DNA from: Lingula anatina
Taxonomy: Eukaryota > Brachiopoda > Lingulata > Lingulida > Lingulidae
Length of the DNA: 64,000 bases
NCBI RefSeq assembly: GCF_001039355.2
Contig: NW_019775501.1
Coordinates: 1 to 64,000 of the forward strand
Reading direction: 5' to 3'
The position numbers and the translations under genes were made by a program. Below the pieces are notes generated by a model, which ran no database searches, was not told where the DNA came from, and worked only from the letters and a program-made list of their open reading frames with translations. Positions within the stretch are counted from its first letter, which is position 1. Every line of letters starts with the position of its first letter. Of this stretch, positions 11,046 to 22,273 are shown piece after piece.

Positions 11046-13284
11046 CTTTGTCACATACCGGTAGCTATAGTATTTGCACAGCAGCTCGATCAACTGAAAA
11101 TGGCAGTTGTGGAATAGAAGAAGAAGGCATTTTGCAATTTTTATGACAAACTCAGCCTAACCGTTCTTTCTTTTGTTATGAATACCAAACGTTCACCATC
11201 ATGTATTGTTAATTAAACATGCCATCTAACCACTATGGGACACTTTCATTTAACCTACATGGTTGACTTGTAGATTAAATTAATGATTGTACAGTGTAAC
11301 TTGAATAAACACGAGACGGTCCAGTTAATAAGGTCGCGCGACAAGTTTATTTTCAGTTGCACCCTGGATTACGCACGCTTGCTCCGCAAGGTGTCGCCTG
11401 TGGTGGGGGGCAGCACAGCCCATATGGATACTGTGGCGAAGGTGACAGGTACTTCCAAACATTTTTCATAACTGTCATTATTCCTCATTCTTTTCACAAA
11501 TTTGATATTTACGGCAATGGAAAATGTGGCACTGGCAAAAGTGGGTCTTGGTGCATTGACAGGCCGCACAGGTGTCCCCAATTAACCGCCGCCAGAGAAG
11601 AGACCCCAAGCATTAAACAACACGACCTGTAGATATTGGAAATTTGGCGAAAGTTAAGCAACTGAGGCTTTATTAGATTTGGGCAGAAATCGAGAGGAAT
11701 GTCCAGTGACATGCCAAACCCCTAAGTTCAAGTCTTGGCCCTTGACACCAGTAACGCACCCCTTAGTCAAGAATCTGAACAAATCAATGTTGGGCAGGTA
11801 TGCACTATTTTCTACAGGCGTTTTGTGATTTTATCAACTTGATTGTCAAGTGCCAGACCTTTTGTTCCTATAGGTACTAGTAGCAAACTTTATCAGATAA
11901 CAATCTGACACTAACCATGCAACCATGCTGTAAACCCAGTTATCAATGCTGTCATCTTTACCTGTATCATTACCGGTATTATGCCAGTAGTATGTTTGCT
12001 ACATTTGAGTAAGGAAATATGCTTTGATGCTTATATTTATTTGTAATACGTTAGCATCGACCTGTTAATAAAAACTTGGAAACTTTCAATGTTATTCCAC
12101 AATAACAGTACTGTATAATGATGGGAGATGTTATGATTAAATGCTTAGAAGAAATAATAAAAACAGATTATGTGAAATATAAAATGAATTGATTTTATTT
12201 GGGTTATTTATTTATTTCAAACCAATTAATTATCAAACATGAAGCTTATTTTTTAGAAATATTAACAGATGTTACTGCAGTATAACCCTGCTGGTACACA
12301 GATCTACAGGTACAGTTCTAAAATGCAAATACCTTTCACACACCCCTGATGAAATGTGAATAAAATATTAATCATATATATGTAGTAAAAATATCACAAA
12401 ATGTGTGTAGGCAAGATATTTCTACAAGTAACCTCATTAATCAGTCAGGAAACTTCATAATGCATTCAATAAATGTAGAAATTTGAGCAAGAGAAATTCT
12501 ACATACAGGCATGACAGATTTACCATATATTGCCACCAACCCTTAACTGAATGGGCATAGAAAGAACAAAGTGAGTCTCCTTCCCATTAAAAATGAATAA
12601 TAAAAAAATAAATATATAAATAAAAAACAGATACTGTCATTTTTAATACTGAAAAACAATGGCACCTTGCAGCCTTCACTGCCTCACTATTTACAGACAA
12701 TGCTCTAGTCACTGTAACTGTGTACTTTTGATGAGGCATAGATGCAAGAATAACTCCTTAGTAAGTATATTGTGAAGGTCTCTTTTGTCATAAATCTGTC
12801 ACGTATAACCTGAATGTACATATTGCGATTCACACCGCAGCAGCTTGTCTTAGTAAGGACTCAACCAGTTGAAAACTTGTGGCACAGCTTCAGGGACAAA
12901 ATCACACCATCTACCCTTGCTGTGATGATGGATCTACTAGTACATTATCTATGTCTTGTCCTCCTAGTTTCTCTAATACCATTTCCCCTGATCTATGCTC
13001 ACATCAATCTCTACAGCTTTACCAACAGCTACACAGTTTTACATCTGAAAGTATAAAGACAAAATTGTAATAAAGCACTATCAATTTACTTGTTATACAT
13101 TGATTTGAGGGCAAGAGAAAAAGGCAGAAACCTCATATCATAATCAATATAACTGAAAATCAAATATGTATAATCAAATAGCTTTAATTGTACATACTAC
13201 TGATGATTTAATCTTTTAAACTTCAGCATAAATTTTGACTTTTTCTTGTTAAAGCATAGCCACTTAGCAAAATGTGCTTGAACA

Positions 13285-13307
13285 AATAATAATAATAATA
13301 ATAATAA
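13285..13307. repeat. (AAT)n microsatellite
   Basis: Seven or so AAT trinucleotides. Nothing coding was recognised between 12044 and 14196; 13473-13784 is repeated at 13948-14262. Confidence 0.85.
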
Positions 13308-13472
13308 ACAGCCTGCACACATGATGGAACATGGAGGTCAATTGGCACAAAATAAGTTGATTTGTACTTGGTAGCCTGAGAAATAATATCAGGTATTAAT
13401 TTGAGCAGTAATAATACCACAGAGTTAACAACGACACAAGCATATGGTGTTATGTAACAAAATTCATGCATT

Positions 13473-14262
13473 ACTTGCTGTGGCAGTGTCCTCCTCAACC
13501 TATATCGTGCACCGCAGGTTTTGATTTTCAATGTCATCAAAAAATTTTATTGTTTTTAGTTTGATCTATGTATCTGCTATTCAAATAATATCGTTTGGAA
13601 AATAACTAACTGATTTAATTATGCTTTTGCAACATGAAATTATCATTAACTTTGCCGGTTCACGTGTACACAGTACCTTGCTATCAGTGCTGCTCTTTTC
13701 TCCCCAACTCGCCACTGACAGGCTAACCACATCGTTTCAAAAACAACGTTGGTATGCTCCTTTACTTTTGGTGTTGGCAGTTTTNGATTATAGGTGACCT
13801 AAATCCATGAGATGGGTACGGGGGCCCTTACCGTCTAGGAGGAGAAGCGGTAACGGTAGCCGTCCGGCGGAGCCGGCGGGGCCGGCGGAACGATCCGGAC
13901 GGGACCGAAACCATGTGTACCGCCAGCGCTAACGCTGGTGGTACAATTACTTGCTGTGGCAGTGTCCTCCTCAACCTATCGTGCACCGCAGGCCTTGATT
14001 TTCAATGTCATCAAATTTTTTTATTGTTGTTAGTTTGATCTATGTATCTGCTATTCAAATAATATCGTTTGGAAAATAACTAACTGATTTAATTATGCTT
14101 TTGCAACATGAAATTATCATTAACTTTGCCGGTTCACGTGTACACAGTACCTTGCTATCAGTGCTGCTCTTTTCTCCCCAACTCGCAACTGACAGGCTAT
14201 CCACATCGTTTCAAAACAACGTTGGTATGCTCCTTTACTTTTGGTGTTGGCAGTTTCGCCCC
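13473..14262. repeat. Near-identical direct repeat across a contig join
   Basis: The segment 13473-13784 recurs at about 13948-14262 with a few indels and substitutions. Between the copies are a single N (13785) and a GC-rich 160-bp insert (13786-13946). This looks like two overlapping contig ends that were not merged. Confidence 0.75.
13786..13946. other. GC-rich 160-bp island of unclear origin
   Basis: The composition is far richer in G+C than the surroundings. It starts immediately after the N at 13785 and ends in a 12-bp-arm hairpin (13917-13944, GTACCGCCAGCG with near-complement). It is absent from block B and from the other copy of the flanking repeat. It could be a contig-end artefact, foreign sequence or a small foldback insertion. 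Confidence 0.5.
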
Positions 14263-14349
14263 GGGGACATCGTCTTCGGTTAAAAACAACGTATCGTTTT
14301 CACCCGTCTTTGCATTGCTCCTGTACAAAATGTCCGCTTGCTGCGCCCC
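14197..14349 (-). pseudogene. Fragment of a possible mobile-element ORF (SAP-like start)
   Basis: One minus-strand frame reads through about 50 codons including LTEDDVPGAKL and VVLKR, then meets a stop at 14197-14199. The D-D-x-P-G-A-x-L then L-K-R pattern resembles, from memory, the N-terminal part of repeat-associated invertebrate proteins with a SAP-like helix. A frame change after LKR would be needed to continue (W-I-A-C), so this copy looks broken. It is repeated at 28657-28803. The family assignment is tentative. Confidence 0.3.
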
Positions 14350-14511
14350 CACAAGGGAAAAATCGTAGCACGTGGGTAGTTACGCAAGACCTGTGACGTA
14401 TAACGCGCACAAGGTTATTTATATAATCTGCAGAAGCGACTAAAGAATAATTTGCTAGTTTTGATGATTATGCAAAAATGTTATGGCGTAAACGGGGTTT
14501 GACGGGAATTA

Positions 14512-14713
14512 GGGCGCATTCCCATAGATTTTAGATCAATCTATCCCCGTGGGGAGTCTCACTAGATTACTGTCAGATAGTCCAGCTTAAATGTCCGTCC
14601 CGCCTACTACAAGCTGTAAGGGGGTAATTAACTTCCGTGCCCTCTCGGCTGACAGCTAGCGTGAACCCCCAGGGAGTTAGGTCGATCTAGTTGGATCGAT
14701 CTAATCTGTGGGA
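14512..14713. mobile_element. AGATCGATCT-type TIR element
   Basis: Starts GGGCGCATTCCCATAGATTT, ends with ATCGATCTAATCTGTGGGAA, and carries GGGGTAATTAACTTCCG in the core. The block B copy is 29240-29443. It is 87 bp beyond the stop of the putative exon at 14800-15018. Confidence 0.8.
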
Positions 14714-14799
14714 AAGATATTTTCTGACAGTCTTCAAATAATTTTTGTTGATCCATCTTCCATTTTTGACCGTCTTACGACAAAAGAAATTAGATAGGC

Positions 14800-15018
14800 C
14801 TACCCGTCAATGTAAAGTTGAAAACCTGACCGTCTTCTGGAAGACCAAGAGGACGGCCTCAATCTGCCCCTAAGGTTCGCTTGCCTCAGGAGTCGCTGAT
14901 GGCTCTCACTGTTTGCTGCAGTCTTGAGACGGGAATTCAAGTCTGGGAAGCAAGTGTGTGGATTATTATAACGGTTTGTTAGGGTGCAGACTCGGCTGTG
15001 CAGGCACCTGGTCGGGTC
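14800..15018 (-). CDS. Putative exon of an unrecognised protein (block A copy)
   Basis: After the acceptor TTTTGCAG the frame starts DPTRCLHSRVCTLTNRYNN, is basic and serine/arginine-rich at its end (RPSSWSSRRRSGF) and stops at 14800-14802. I do not recognise the family. Support comes from the block B copy (29505-29741): of eight substitutions between them in the shared frame, six are silent, and the only length change is 6 bases. The upstream exon must end in phase 0; the signal exon at 18070-18120 would fit in block A, but that would interleave it with the cysteine-rich gene, so the linkage is unproven. The frame also stays open upstream of the acceptor in this copy. Confidence 0.4.
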   Translation of the reverse strand, partial: DPTRCLHSRVCTLTNRYNNPHTCFPDLNSRLKTAANSESHQRLLRQANLRGRLRPSSWSSRRRSGFQLYIDG

Positions 15019-15424
15019 CTGCAAAATAAGAAACAACATGTTTAATGGTCTTCTCGCGCTCGTGAACGCAAGCGTGCTACATGTGCATAGATGCACATAC
15101 GTGCATGCGTGACCATTACAAACACGAACGCAAACATGCGCAACTTGCAAGAACATTGCTAGCACACACATGCACACACAGAGAGAGGTTCTCTTGTAAC
15201 TACTGCTACAAAAGTTCCCCGTTTTATATTTTATTTTATATCTGATAGTTGTTCCTGTTATCTCAAACACCTAAATAAACTACACCATAAACATTTCATG
15301 TTTTCATTGTAAACAGCTACCGTCTTCTCTATCGCAATGCGCAACACAAAAATTTCTTCAAACCAATGAGTTTTCAAACTAAGTCAATTAATTCATTTTT
15401 TGTTTTCTTTTTAATTGCTGGTTT

Positions 15425-16418
15425 CTTTTTTTAATGTGTGTGTTTTAAACCCACAGAATGATTTTCTATAAACAATTCTGTCAGTGTTGAAACTTGCTGC
15501 CCAACGAATAATAATAATAGACTGGCAAGGAAAAATATTTATTTGATAAACCATGTGATACATATTTTGCTTCTTCCCCTTACAGGTATTTGTAACGATA
15601 GTAAGATCAAAGATCATTTTGGAATTTCTTCAATTGTTACAAGTAATCACACAATCATTAGATTCATGCAGGAGCCAACGTTGTGTAGTTGTTGGCTAAT
15701 GTTCAATTGGCTCCGGTGGGTAGTCATAACTTGGAATATAATCTGAAAATAAGGAAATGTATGACATGATACTTTTTTATGTTATAATAGGCATCACAGT
15801 GATTAGAAATAGTTTTGAAACATTATCAGTCTTTCTTCAATTAGCCCGTCCATCTTTGATTAACCGCTATGGCTTGTACATGTAACCCCTTATCTTTAAC
15901 CCTCCTTAGGGCGCATTCCCATAGATTTTAGATCGATCTATTCCTGTGTTCGTGCTCTTGTATAGGAAGAATTTAAGGTTCAAGGTGCACTTCATAATTT
16001 TGAAAATGCCCTATATTCTTATTTTTGCAATCCACAGCTTCTTATAAAACCTTGCATTCACTTTAAAAACGATTTAACTCCTTAAGTAATTTTTTCTGGA
16101 GCGTACTTGATGTTGATATTTATAAAGGAGCATACAGGAAGACGGTCGCTGATTCCAATGACTGGTAGTCCTTTAAAACTAAATCAACTTTTATAAATTT
16201 AATTAAAGGTCGAATGTAATTACAGAGAGGGATAGATAAATGATTTGTGAGTACGATAAAATGCCATTTACCAGGGAAAATCCATTTGGCGGGAAAATCC
16301 CATGGAGTTGCCCCTTAAAAGATACATCCATTGTTAAATAACTTATCAGTCTTTCTCTCTATCGTTCTCTCTCACTATAAAGTTAACACGAGCGTTTGAG
16401 ATATGCTTTATGGCTGTA
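15425..16418. other. Unique stretch downstream of the cysteine-rich gene
   Basis: No coding exon seen. It includes a solo end of the AGATCGATCT element (15909-15948). The part 15950-16260 resembles 21775-22090 and 31440-31755, so the region was duplicated elsewhere in the blocks in decayed form. Confidence 0.5.
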
Positions 16419-18770
16419 TCAATACATACGAGTCATGCATTCGGTTGGAGGCACTTCGTTGCCGTTCACTTCCCAGACTGGAGTGCAGAAACACCCTTGT
16501 CTGAAAAAGAAGCAAAGAAACTAGTAATACAGGTATAACTACAATTATATGTCAGAAACATAGCTTATTTTAATTAAGATGATTAGATTTATTTGTCCAA
16601 CACATCAATTTTATTTTTTTAAAAACTATCGGTGTCAAGAATTCTAATCAGTTCGGTATATTGAAATTTGAAATATAATCTGAAAATTCTTGTCATTTTT
16701 AATTTGACCTGTCTGACTTTTAAACATTTCCTTTTTATGCAAAACTGAGAACATATCGTTGTGAAAATATTCGTATTTACACTAATTAATCTCTCAAATG
16801 AAATCATTCTTCTGTCACTTTCTTAAACTGACTTGCAACCCCACAAACATCGTTTATGTACAATCAAATAAAACTTTCGTGAAGGACTTTAAGTCATATA
16901 ACTGCTACCAATAGTGTGGGAATTATTTCGATTGCCTTTCTGTCACTTTAAAGTAAACTGAGGTGGTAAAGATTTCACGTGGGATTGATAAAAAATATAT
17001 ATTTATTTGAAATATTTGCCATAAATCGATCAATAACTGGAAGCATATTATTTGCCATTTATCTCTTTCATGGAATCTTGCATTGCTCGGGGTGAAGACA
17101 CGAGCTCGAGGTGACCTACATTGTACCTGCAAACTGCGTCGGGAATAGAGCACTTGGCGTAGGTGCAAGGGTGGACGAGGCAATTTACGATCGTGGTGCA
17201 ATCTGAAACAGAGCAAGATCTTTAATATATAAGGGCGTTCAGATCTTGTTTTTAAATTTTTATGTTTAAGGTAAATAAAAATTTGCTTAGTTGTATTCAC
17301 ATTTGTTTAAACATTGACGAAAGTTAAAAGGGTGAAAGGTAAATGAAAAAAAATGATAATGTCGATCTTGAATTCAGGGCATCTATGATTTGTATCATAT
17401 TAAAGGGCAGGTTAATGGATTTAAATTATGTAGAATCGTGAATAGAGATCTTTTGATATTTGCATTCATAAGTTATGGTTCCTTTTTACATTTCATACTA
17501 AAGAGAGTCATTTATCTTTCATTTTCGTAAGACTTCATGTAATGTCAAATCCTTTTAAAATTAGAGTAATATATACGTATACCTCTAACTGTTTCCTCCT
17601 GTGGAGTGGTTTCTAAATAAAGACAATGAAATATTTTTGAGAGTAAGATACTTGTAGCCATTTAAAACTGGCTCTGAAAGTGCTAAAAAGTCTCATTTGC
17701 TTGTATTCCAATTTTAATTTTCAATCTTGTAAACAGATAAGCCACTCAGCTTTACGTCTTACACCACTACACGTCACTTCCGGCACAATTCTGACTAATG
17801 CTGATCTTCTCCGGTACCCTTTATTTGTATATCCATCTGCCACTATCAATCTTTGCGATTTCACTATTATAGTAACGCTGCACTTATGTCTATATTAAGA
17901 AATCTTACTTAGCTTTTCTTTATAAATTTTGTAACCAGCCAGCCTGACCCATGCCTTCCCTCTTCGCTAGAAATTAGATTCTGGACAGTGAAGTAAAACA
18001 AGGCTCACCTTACTCTCTTCCTTACTCCCCAACTCTCTCATTCTCTCTCTCTTTCTTTCCAAAACTTACCAGTAACAGCCAGTAAACACACACAAGAAAA
18101 AGAATCACAGCACCCTTCATTTTTGATGTAATGTGGCGTTAACTGCACAGAACTTCAAAATGCTGTTGAACCTCAAGACACGAAATACTAGTAGACAGGG
18201 CAATATGCTTAAACGACGTGGTCTTATTCCCAGACCTGAGGGGAAGGGGGGCAAGGGCTCTTAAATTCGTTGTGCAGTAAGCTTCGTTGTGCAGTAAGCT
18301 TTAAAGGGATTGTTCATTTCACATCATACAGTGTATGTAGATTTGACACACGCACACACACATATCATGCGTTACCTTTACTTATCCTCTTCTCAACTGG
18401 AGCAGCTAAACGTAGGAATGAAATGTGATAAGACATTTTCGAAAACAACAAACGTGCTTTTACTCAGGTAAACACGTTGTTTTTCTTGATTATCTACAAC
18501 AGCAATCGCCTACTATAAATTTCACCTGATTGCATTCAGTTCGAGTCTCTGGATGCTTTCCCAGAGATTTAGATCGATCTAAAGATTAAGATTTAGATCG
18601 ACCTAACTCCCTGGGGGTTCACGCTAAATTGCAGTCAGCCGAGCAGGCACCATAGTTAATTACCCCCTTACAGCTTTTAGTAGGCGGGACAGACGCTTAA
18701 GCCGGCCAAGCTGACAGTAATCTAGTGAGACTCCCCACAAGGATAGATCGATCTAAAAATCTATGGAAAT

Positions 18771-18805
<35 letters not shown>

Positions 18806-18881
18806 TTGACTTACCCGAACAAATCATAACCACAGTCAGCAGGCTTTTAATGATAATAACTGCAATGACTCTAACCATCAT
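16419..18881 (-). CDS. Small secreted cysteine-rich protein, 84 residues
   Basis: Four exons in agreeing phase: 18815-18881 (signal peptide MMVRVIAVIIIKSLLTVVM...), 17583-17612 (ETTPQEETVR), 17127-17202 and 16419-16500, ending in TGA. The mature part has eight cysteines spaced C-x5-C-x4-C-x4-C-x6-C-x3-C-x1-C-x15-C, with CLVHPCTYAKC, IPDAVC and VWEVNGNEVPPTEC. The C-x4-PC-x2-AxC, P-x-A-x-C and NG-x-x-V pattern recalls short repeats in invertebrate secreted and shell-associated proteins; I cannot name a family. Role unknown; presumably disulfide-bonded and extracellular. An alternative signal exon lies at 18070-18120. Block B keeps only the signal exon (30306-30372), having lost the rest in a 3.3-kb deletion. 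Confidence 0.65.
18070..18120 (-). CDS. Alternative signal-peptide exon
   Basis: ATG at 18120 opens MKGAVILFLVCVYWLLL, a clear signal-peptide core, followed by the strong donor CTG|GTAAGT in phase 0. The next exon of the cysteine-rich gene needs phase 1. The second GT four bases on (GTAA|GT) would supply it and give LLLVK before TTPQ. It could therefore be an alternative first exon using a tandem donor, or the start of a different gene such as the phase-0 exon at 14800-15018. Confidence 0.45.
18556..18774. mobile_element. AGATCGATCT-type TIR element (inverted copy)
   Basis: Carries CCCAGAGATTTAGATCGAT at the left and GATCGATCTAAAAATCTATGG at the right, with the shared core TTAATTACCCCCTTACAGC. 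It lies 41 bases downstream, in transcript sense, of the signal exon at 18815-18881, inside its intron. Its right half survives in block B at 30152-30223, where the 3.3-kb deletion cut through it. Confidence 0.75.
18774..18801. repeat. (CT)n microsatellite
   Basis: A CT run adjoining the TIR element. The block B copy is longer and continues into GT repeats (30226-30297). Confidence 0.9.
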
Positions 18882-19777
18882 GCTGTGCAGAGTGATGTGG
18901 CTATAGCTATGTAGGCTTTCCTGTAAGGCTAAGGCTGCTCATTAACTTTCTCTTACTTAAGTTTCAGCTCTGTTCAAACACAAGCATGGGAGTTTTGATA
19001 AAGCGACAATACAGGGAGCTCACTGATGTTACTTAGAAACCATTAAGTACCTGCATCATATGAAGTGAACATTTTTTATTCTGCTTGAAAAAAGAAAAGT
19101 TTATTTAACTTTACTCCATATTGTCCTGCCATTTATTGTCATATGTAAACCAGCATATACCAACTGCACTCTCATTTGGCCCCTCTGCCATACGTTTTAA
19201 CTGCTTTGATAGAAATAGTTGAATTAAATAAGTGATATTAAAATCTTTGTAGAAGAGCTCTCTGTCAGCAGAGAATAGAACTAAAACATTATTTTAGATA
19301 AAATCCTTTTTATTGCAGCTGTACTGAGACTCCTGTGTCTGATACAATTTTGTCTCCAATAGTATGATGTACATAAATGTCTGTGAACAGTGTCAAAAAA
19401 TCTCTCTTTCTGGTTATTCCCATTTACGCACGTGTTCGGTCACCCAGTCTTCCTGATTGCTTCCTAACTCCAGTTTTATATACCACTTATCTTCAGTGAC
19501 CCTCCATGGTTAGTAAGATTCCATGCCTTTGATACAATTTTGTCGCTAATAATATGATGTAAATAAATGTCTGTGAATATGTGTAGAAAAATAGCTCTTT
19601 CTGGATACACTTTTCAAATTTACCCACGGTTTCGGTCACCCACTCCTCTTGGTCCTCCTAACTCCAGTTTCATGTACCCAGTCTACCCATTTTAACTTAT
19701 GATCAGGTACCCCTATCTTTATGCGATGTTTCCAGAAGCCTGTCCATCTTCAATTACCTGCTCTGGCTTGTACATGT
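18882..19777. other. Upstream flank of the cysteine-rich gene; no exon seen
   Basis: Matches 30373-31398 of block B with scattered indels, including a roughly 100-bp stretch near 30950-31050 present only in B. It contains two diverged direct repeats of a GATACAATTTTGTC motif (about 19341 and 19529). No coding exon. Confidence 0.5.
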
Positions 19778-21739
19778 CAGGGGCGTAACCAGACCTTTTA
19801 AAATTGTACGCACAGAATTTCAAAATTCCCAGGTATAGCTAAATATAGATCGACTTACGCAAAAGATGAAGGGCAGTTTAAATTATATGTGCCACATAAA
19901 ATAGCTAAGTTTTCACCGTTTATGAAATCATTACTTAAAGTTTAAAATATTCCCACAGTATAATTAAGTTCCAGTAAATTATTTCACCCAGAACCAACAC
20001 TTTTTCCGGGATTGCGGTACAGGCCATCCATAATTGCCATCTGTATCTTACTTCAAAATTTCAGGGCCTCAAATTTTTCCAAAAGCCGTGAGCGGGGGTG
20101 GGGGTGGGGTAAAAATTAATGGAATCTTTTTTTAATAATAAATTTCATTGGGAAAGAGGGTTAAAAATAATTGCTCTTCCACGAAAGAACGCCCTTGTAT
20201 GAATATAAAAATTGCCTTCTCGTCTCTCTCTGATCGCGAAGTCCATTGAACGAATGTGAAAATTGCTTTCTCTTTTCGCTCAGATCACGCTCTATCTCCC
20301 GTTGAAGATACGAAAATTGGCTTGTCGTCTCGCTGCAGTCGGTAACTATCTCTTGTTCCCGATCCTCAGTTAACGAAGTCTCTTGAACAAATATGAAAAG
20401 TGCCTATTCGTCTCTTTCGGATTGCGAACAATCTCTCGCCGAAGATTTAAAAATTGCCTTTCTTATGTATTAGCATACGTATAAAGATCCGAAAGGTGTT
20501 CCCTTTCATAATTTGGCGGCAAATTAGGTCATAATTCATTTAGGGCCTACACGTGTTTTGTACCGAATGTAGATCATTCTTGTCACTTCTGCATTATGTA
20601 TCTTAAAGTTAGTGGAAACATTTTATTGTGTTTTGTAAGCTTTAGGTAGTAGTTACGTCGTGACTGAAAAACAGCGTACACTACAAAGTATATAATATTC
20701 ATACGTCAAATTACTGCGATGGATGTTCATACGACGTCCACAGCTGCCCCGACAAGTTAAGACTTTTTTAATCGTACACTGTAAGCCGGTCGTGATGACA
20801 GCGGCCGTCCAATTGGCAGCTGGACGGCTCGCTGAAAAAGGCCTTGCTTACAATGGTATATTTATTGAACTAGGGGCTTACTGACACAAGCTTTGGGAAC
20901 ATATGCAAATGATGCCCGCTTGTATCAAGCTAAATTCTAAATAACGGTGAGGCACTTTTGTTCGATGTGGTTTGTTGCGGTTATCCCGAGTTGTCAGAAA
21001 ATAATCTTAAGAACAGTTGATCGTTTTAGGATTCTTACACCTTCTTGCTATCCTATTCGTCATATCCATGGTCAGCTTAATGATGAATCTTCTAAAAGTT
21101 GAACTTATATATATGGTATCATCCAAAATCAACCAATTATATTACAGGATAAAGCTCTGTTTGTTTGTGAAAATTGCCCATATCACCCTGTTAGTTTTGA
21201 GGGTTAAGCTGGGTCAAGTCCGTGTCAAAATTCTTTAGAGCTTTGCAGGAAATATTTTTTCTCTGGCTCCTTATAAAGCCTGTTGTCCAGATTTTATCTA
21301 GTGTCCCCAGGTCTGCTGGAGCTGCTCTTTGAAAATAACTCAGGTAGATTTTTATCTGAGATAAATATCGCCTGCGAGTGTGCATTGGACACACTTAAGA
21401 CAAAGGCTACCTGAGAGTTGAAGGGCATTCAAACCTCCAATTAAGAGGTAAAGTAAGTTCCAGCTAGATGGACTATTAAGATAGGACTTCTGGAGGTAGT
21501 TAGTATTGTTTAATTACCTCAGTTCTGTGAAAGCAAACGAGACGGCGGGCGTCAGAACAATGGTGGGTATACGATTCATACAGAAGATTTGTACATTCAG
21601 GTGACTCTAACTTACAATCGAAGAGGATTTTCGATTATTTTTCGTGAAAAATACACTGAATTTATAGAGAATAATATCATGATAGGCTCAAAAAATTGTA
21701 CGCACAGTGCATCCGTGCGTATGCCTAGTTACGCCCATG
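19778..21739. mobile_element. hAT-like DNA transposon remnant, 1962 bp
   Basis: The ends are CAGGGGCGTAACC and GTTACGCCCATG, imperfect inverted repeats of the CAGxGGCGTAAC type common in hAT elements. CATGT flanks both sides (19773-19777 and 21740-21744). Block B has the empty site near 31398, which proves the insertion. The interior carries 4-5 degenerate 55-80 bp tandem units at about 20195-20465 built around GAAAATTGCCTTCTC-type motifs. I find no intact transposase frame. hAT target duplications are usually 8 bp, so the 5-bp match is short. Confidence 0.75.
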
Positions 21740-21744
21740 CATGT

Positions 21745-22240
21745 AACCCCTTATCTTTAACTCCCACTTAAATACCATAATCTTCATACTTTTGTATAGG
21801 AACAATTTAAGATTCAAGGTACACTTCATATTCGAAAATGCCCCATATTCATATTTTGCATTCCACAGCTTCTTATAAAACCTTGCATACATCTTAAAAC
21901 CGATGTAACTCCTTAACTAATTTTTTTCTGGAGCGTACTTGATGTTGATATCTATAAAGGAGCATACAGGGGGATGGTCGCTGATTCTAATGACTGGCAG
22001 TCCTTTAAAACTAAACAAATTTTATAAATGTAATTAAAGGTCGAATTTCAGTACAGAGAGGAATAGATAAATGATTCGCGAGTACGAAAAATGCTTGCAC
22101 CTGTCACTTTCTTTAAACTCACTTGAAACCCCACATTACCTTTAACTGCTCTTTCCTCTAATGGAGCTGCTTTGAAATAAAGTCTAAGACAATGAAATAT
22201 TTTTGAGAATAAGATACTTGTAGCTAAAAAGTGTCATTTG
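21745..22240. pseudogene. Relic of the cysteine-rich gene region (block A)
   Basis: 21775-22090 resembles 15950-16260, and 22110-22250 resembles 16805-16840 and 17575-17700, that is, flanks and intron of the cysteine-rich gene. The 16419-16500 and 17127-17202 coding exons are missing and the 17583-17612 exon counterpart is degraded. The same relic occurs in block B at 31410-31900. It reads as a decayed older duplicate. Confidence 0.55.
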
Positions 22241-22243
22241 CTT

Positions 22244-22273
22244 CTTGGACATAATAACGTTATTATGTCCAAG
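22244..22273. repeat. Perfect 30-bp palindrome
   Basis: Arms CTTGGACATAATAAC and its exact complement meet without a spacer. Block B (31902-31931) has the same palindrome with one central change. It may be the end of a foldback element extending to about 22650, a region with further CTCGAG and ATGGCATATATCGCTCG motifs. Confidence 0.8.

Larger units (their letters stand above)
8781..12043. other. No gene recognised; probable receptor upstream region with repeats
   Basis: The unlocated signal exon of the receptor should lie in or beyond this stretch. I found no first exon with matching phase and a start codon. It contains a degenerate AGATCGATCT-type element near 9085-9260, a foldback element at 9779-10043 and a better preserved AGATCGATCT element at 10844-11045. 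Otherwise nothing is supported. Confidence 0.45.

Noticed and set aside
14800-15270. 156-codon minus-strand frame extending upstream of the putative exon
   Set aside because: The part above 15018 is not conserved in frame between blocks (a 2-base indel at the GA run) and a good acceptor lies at the 15018 boundary.
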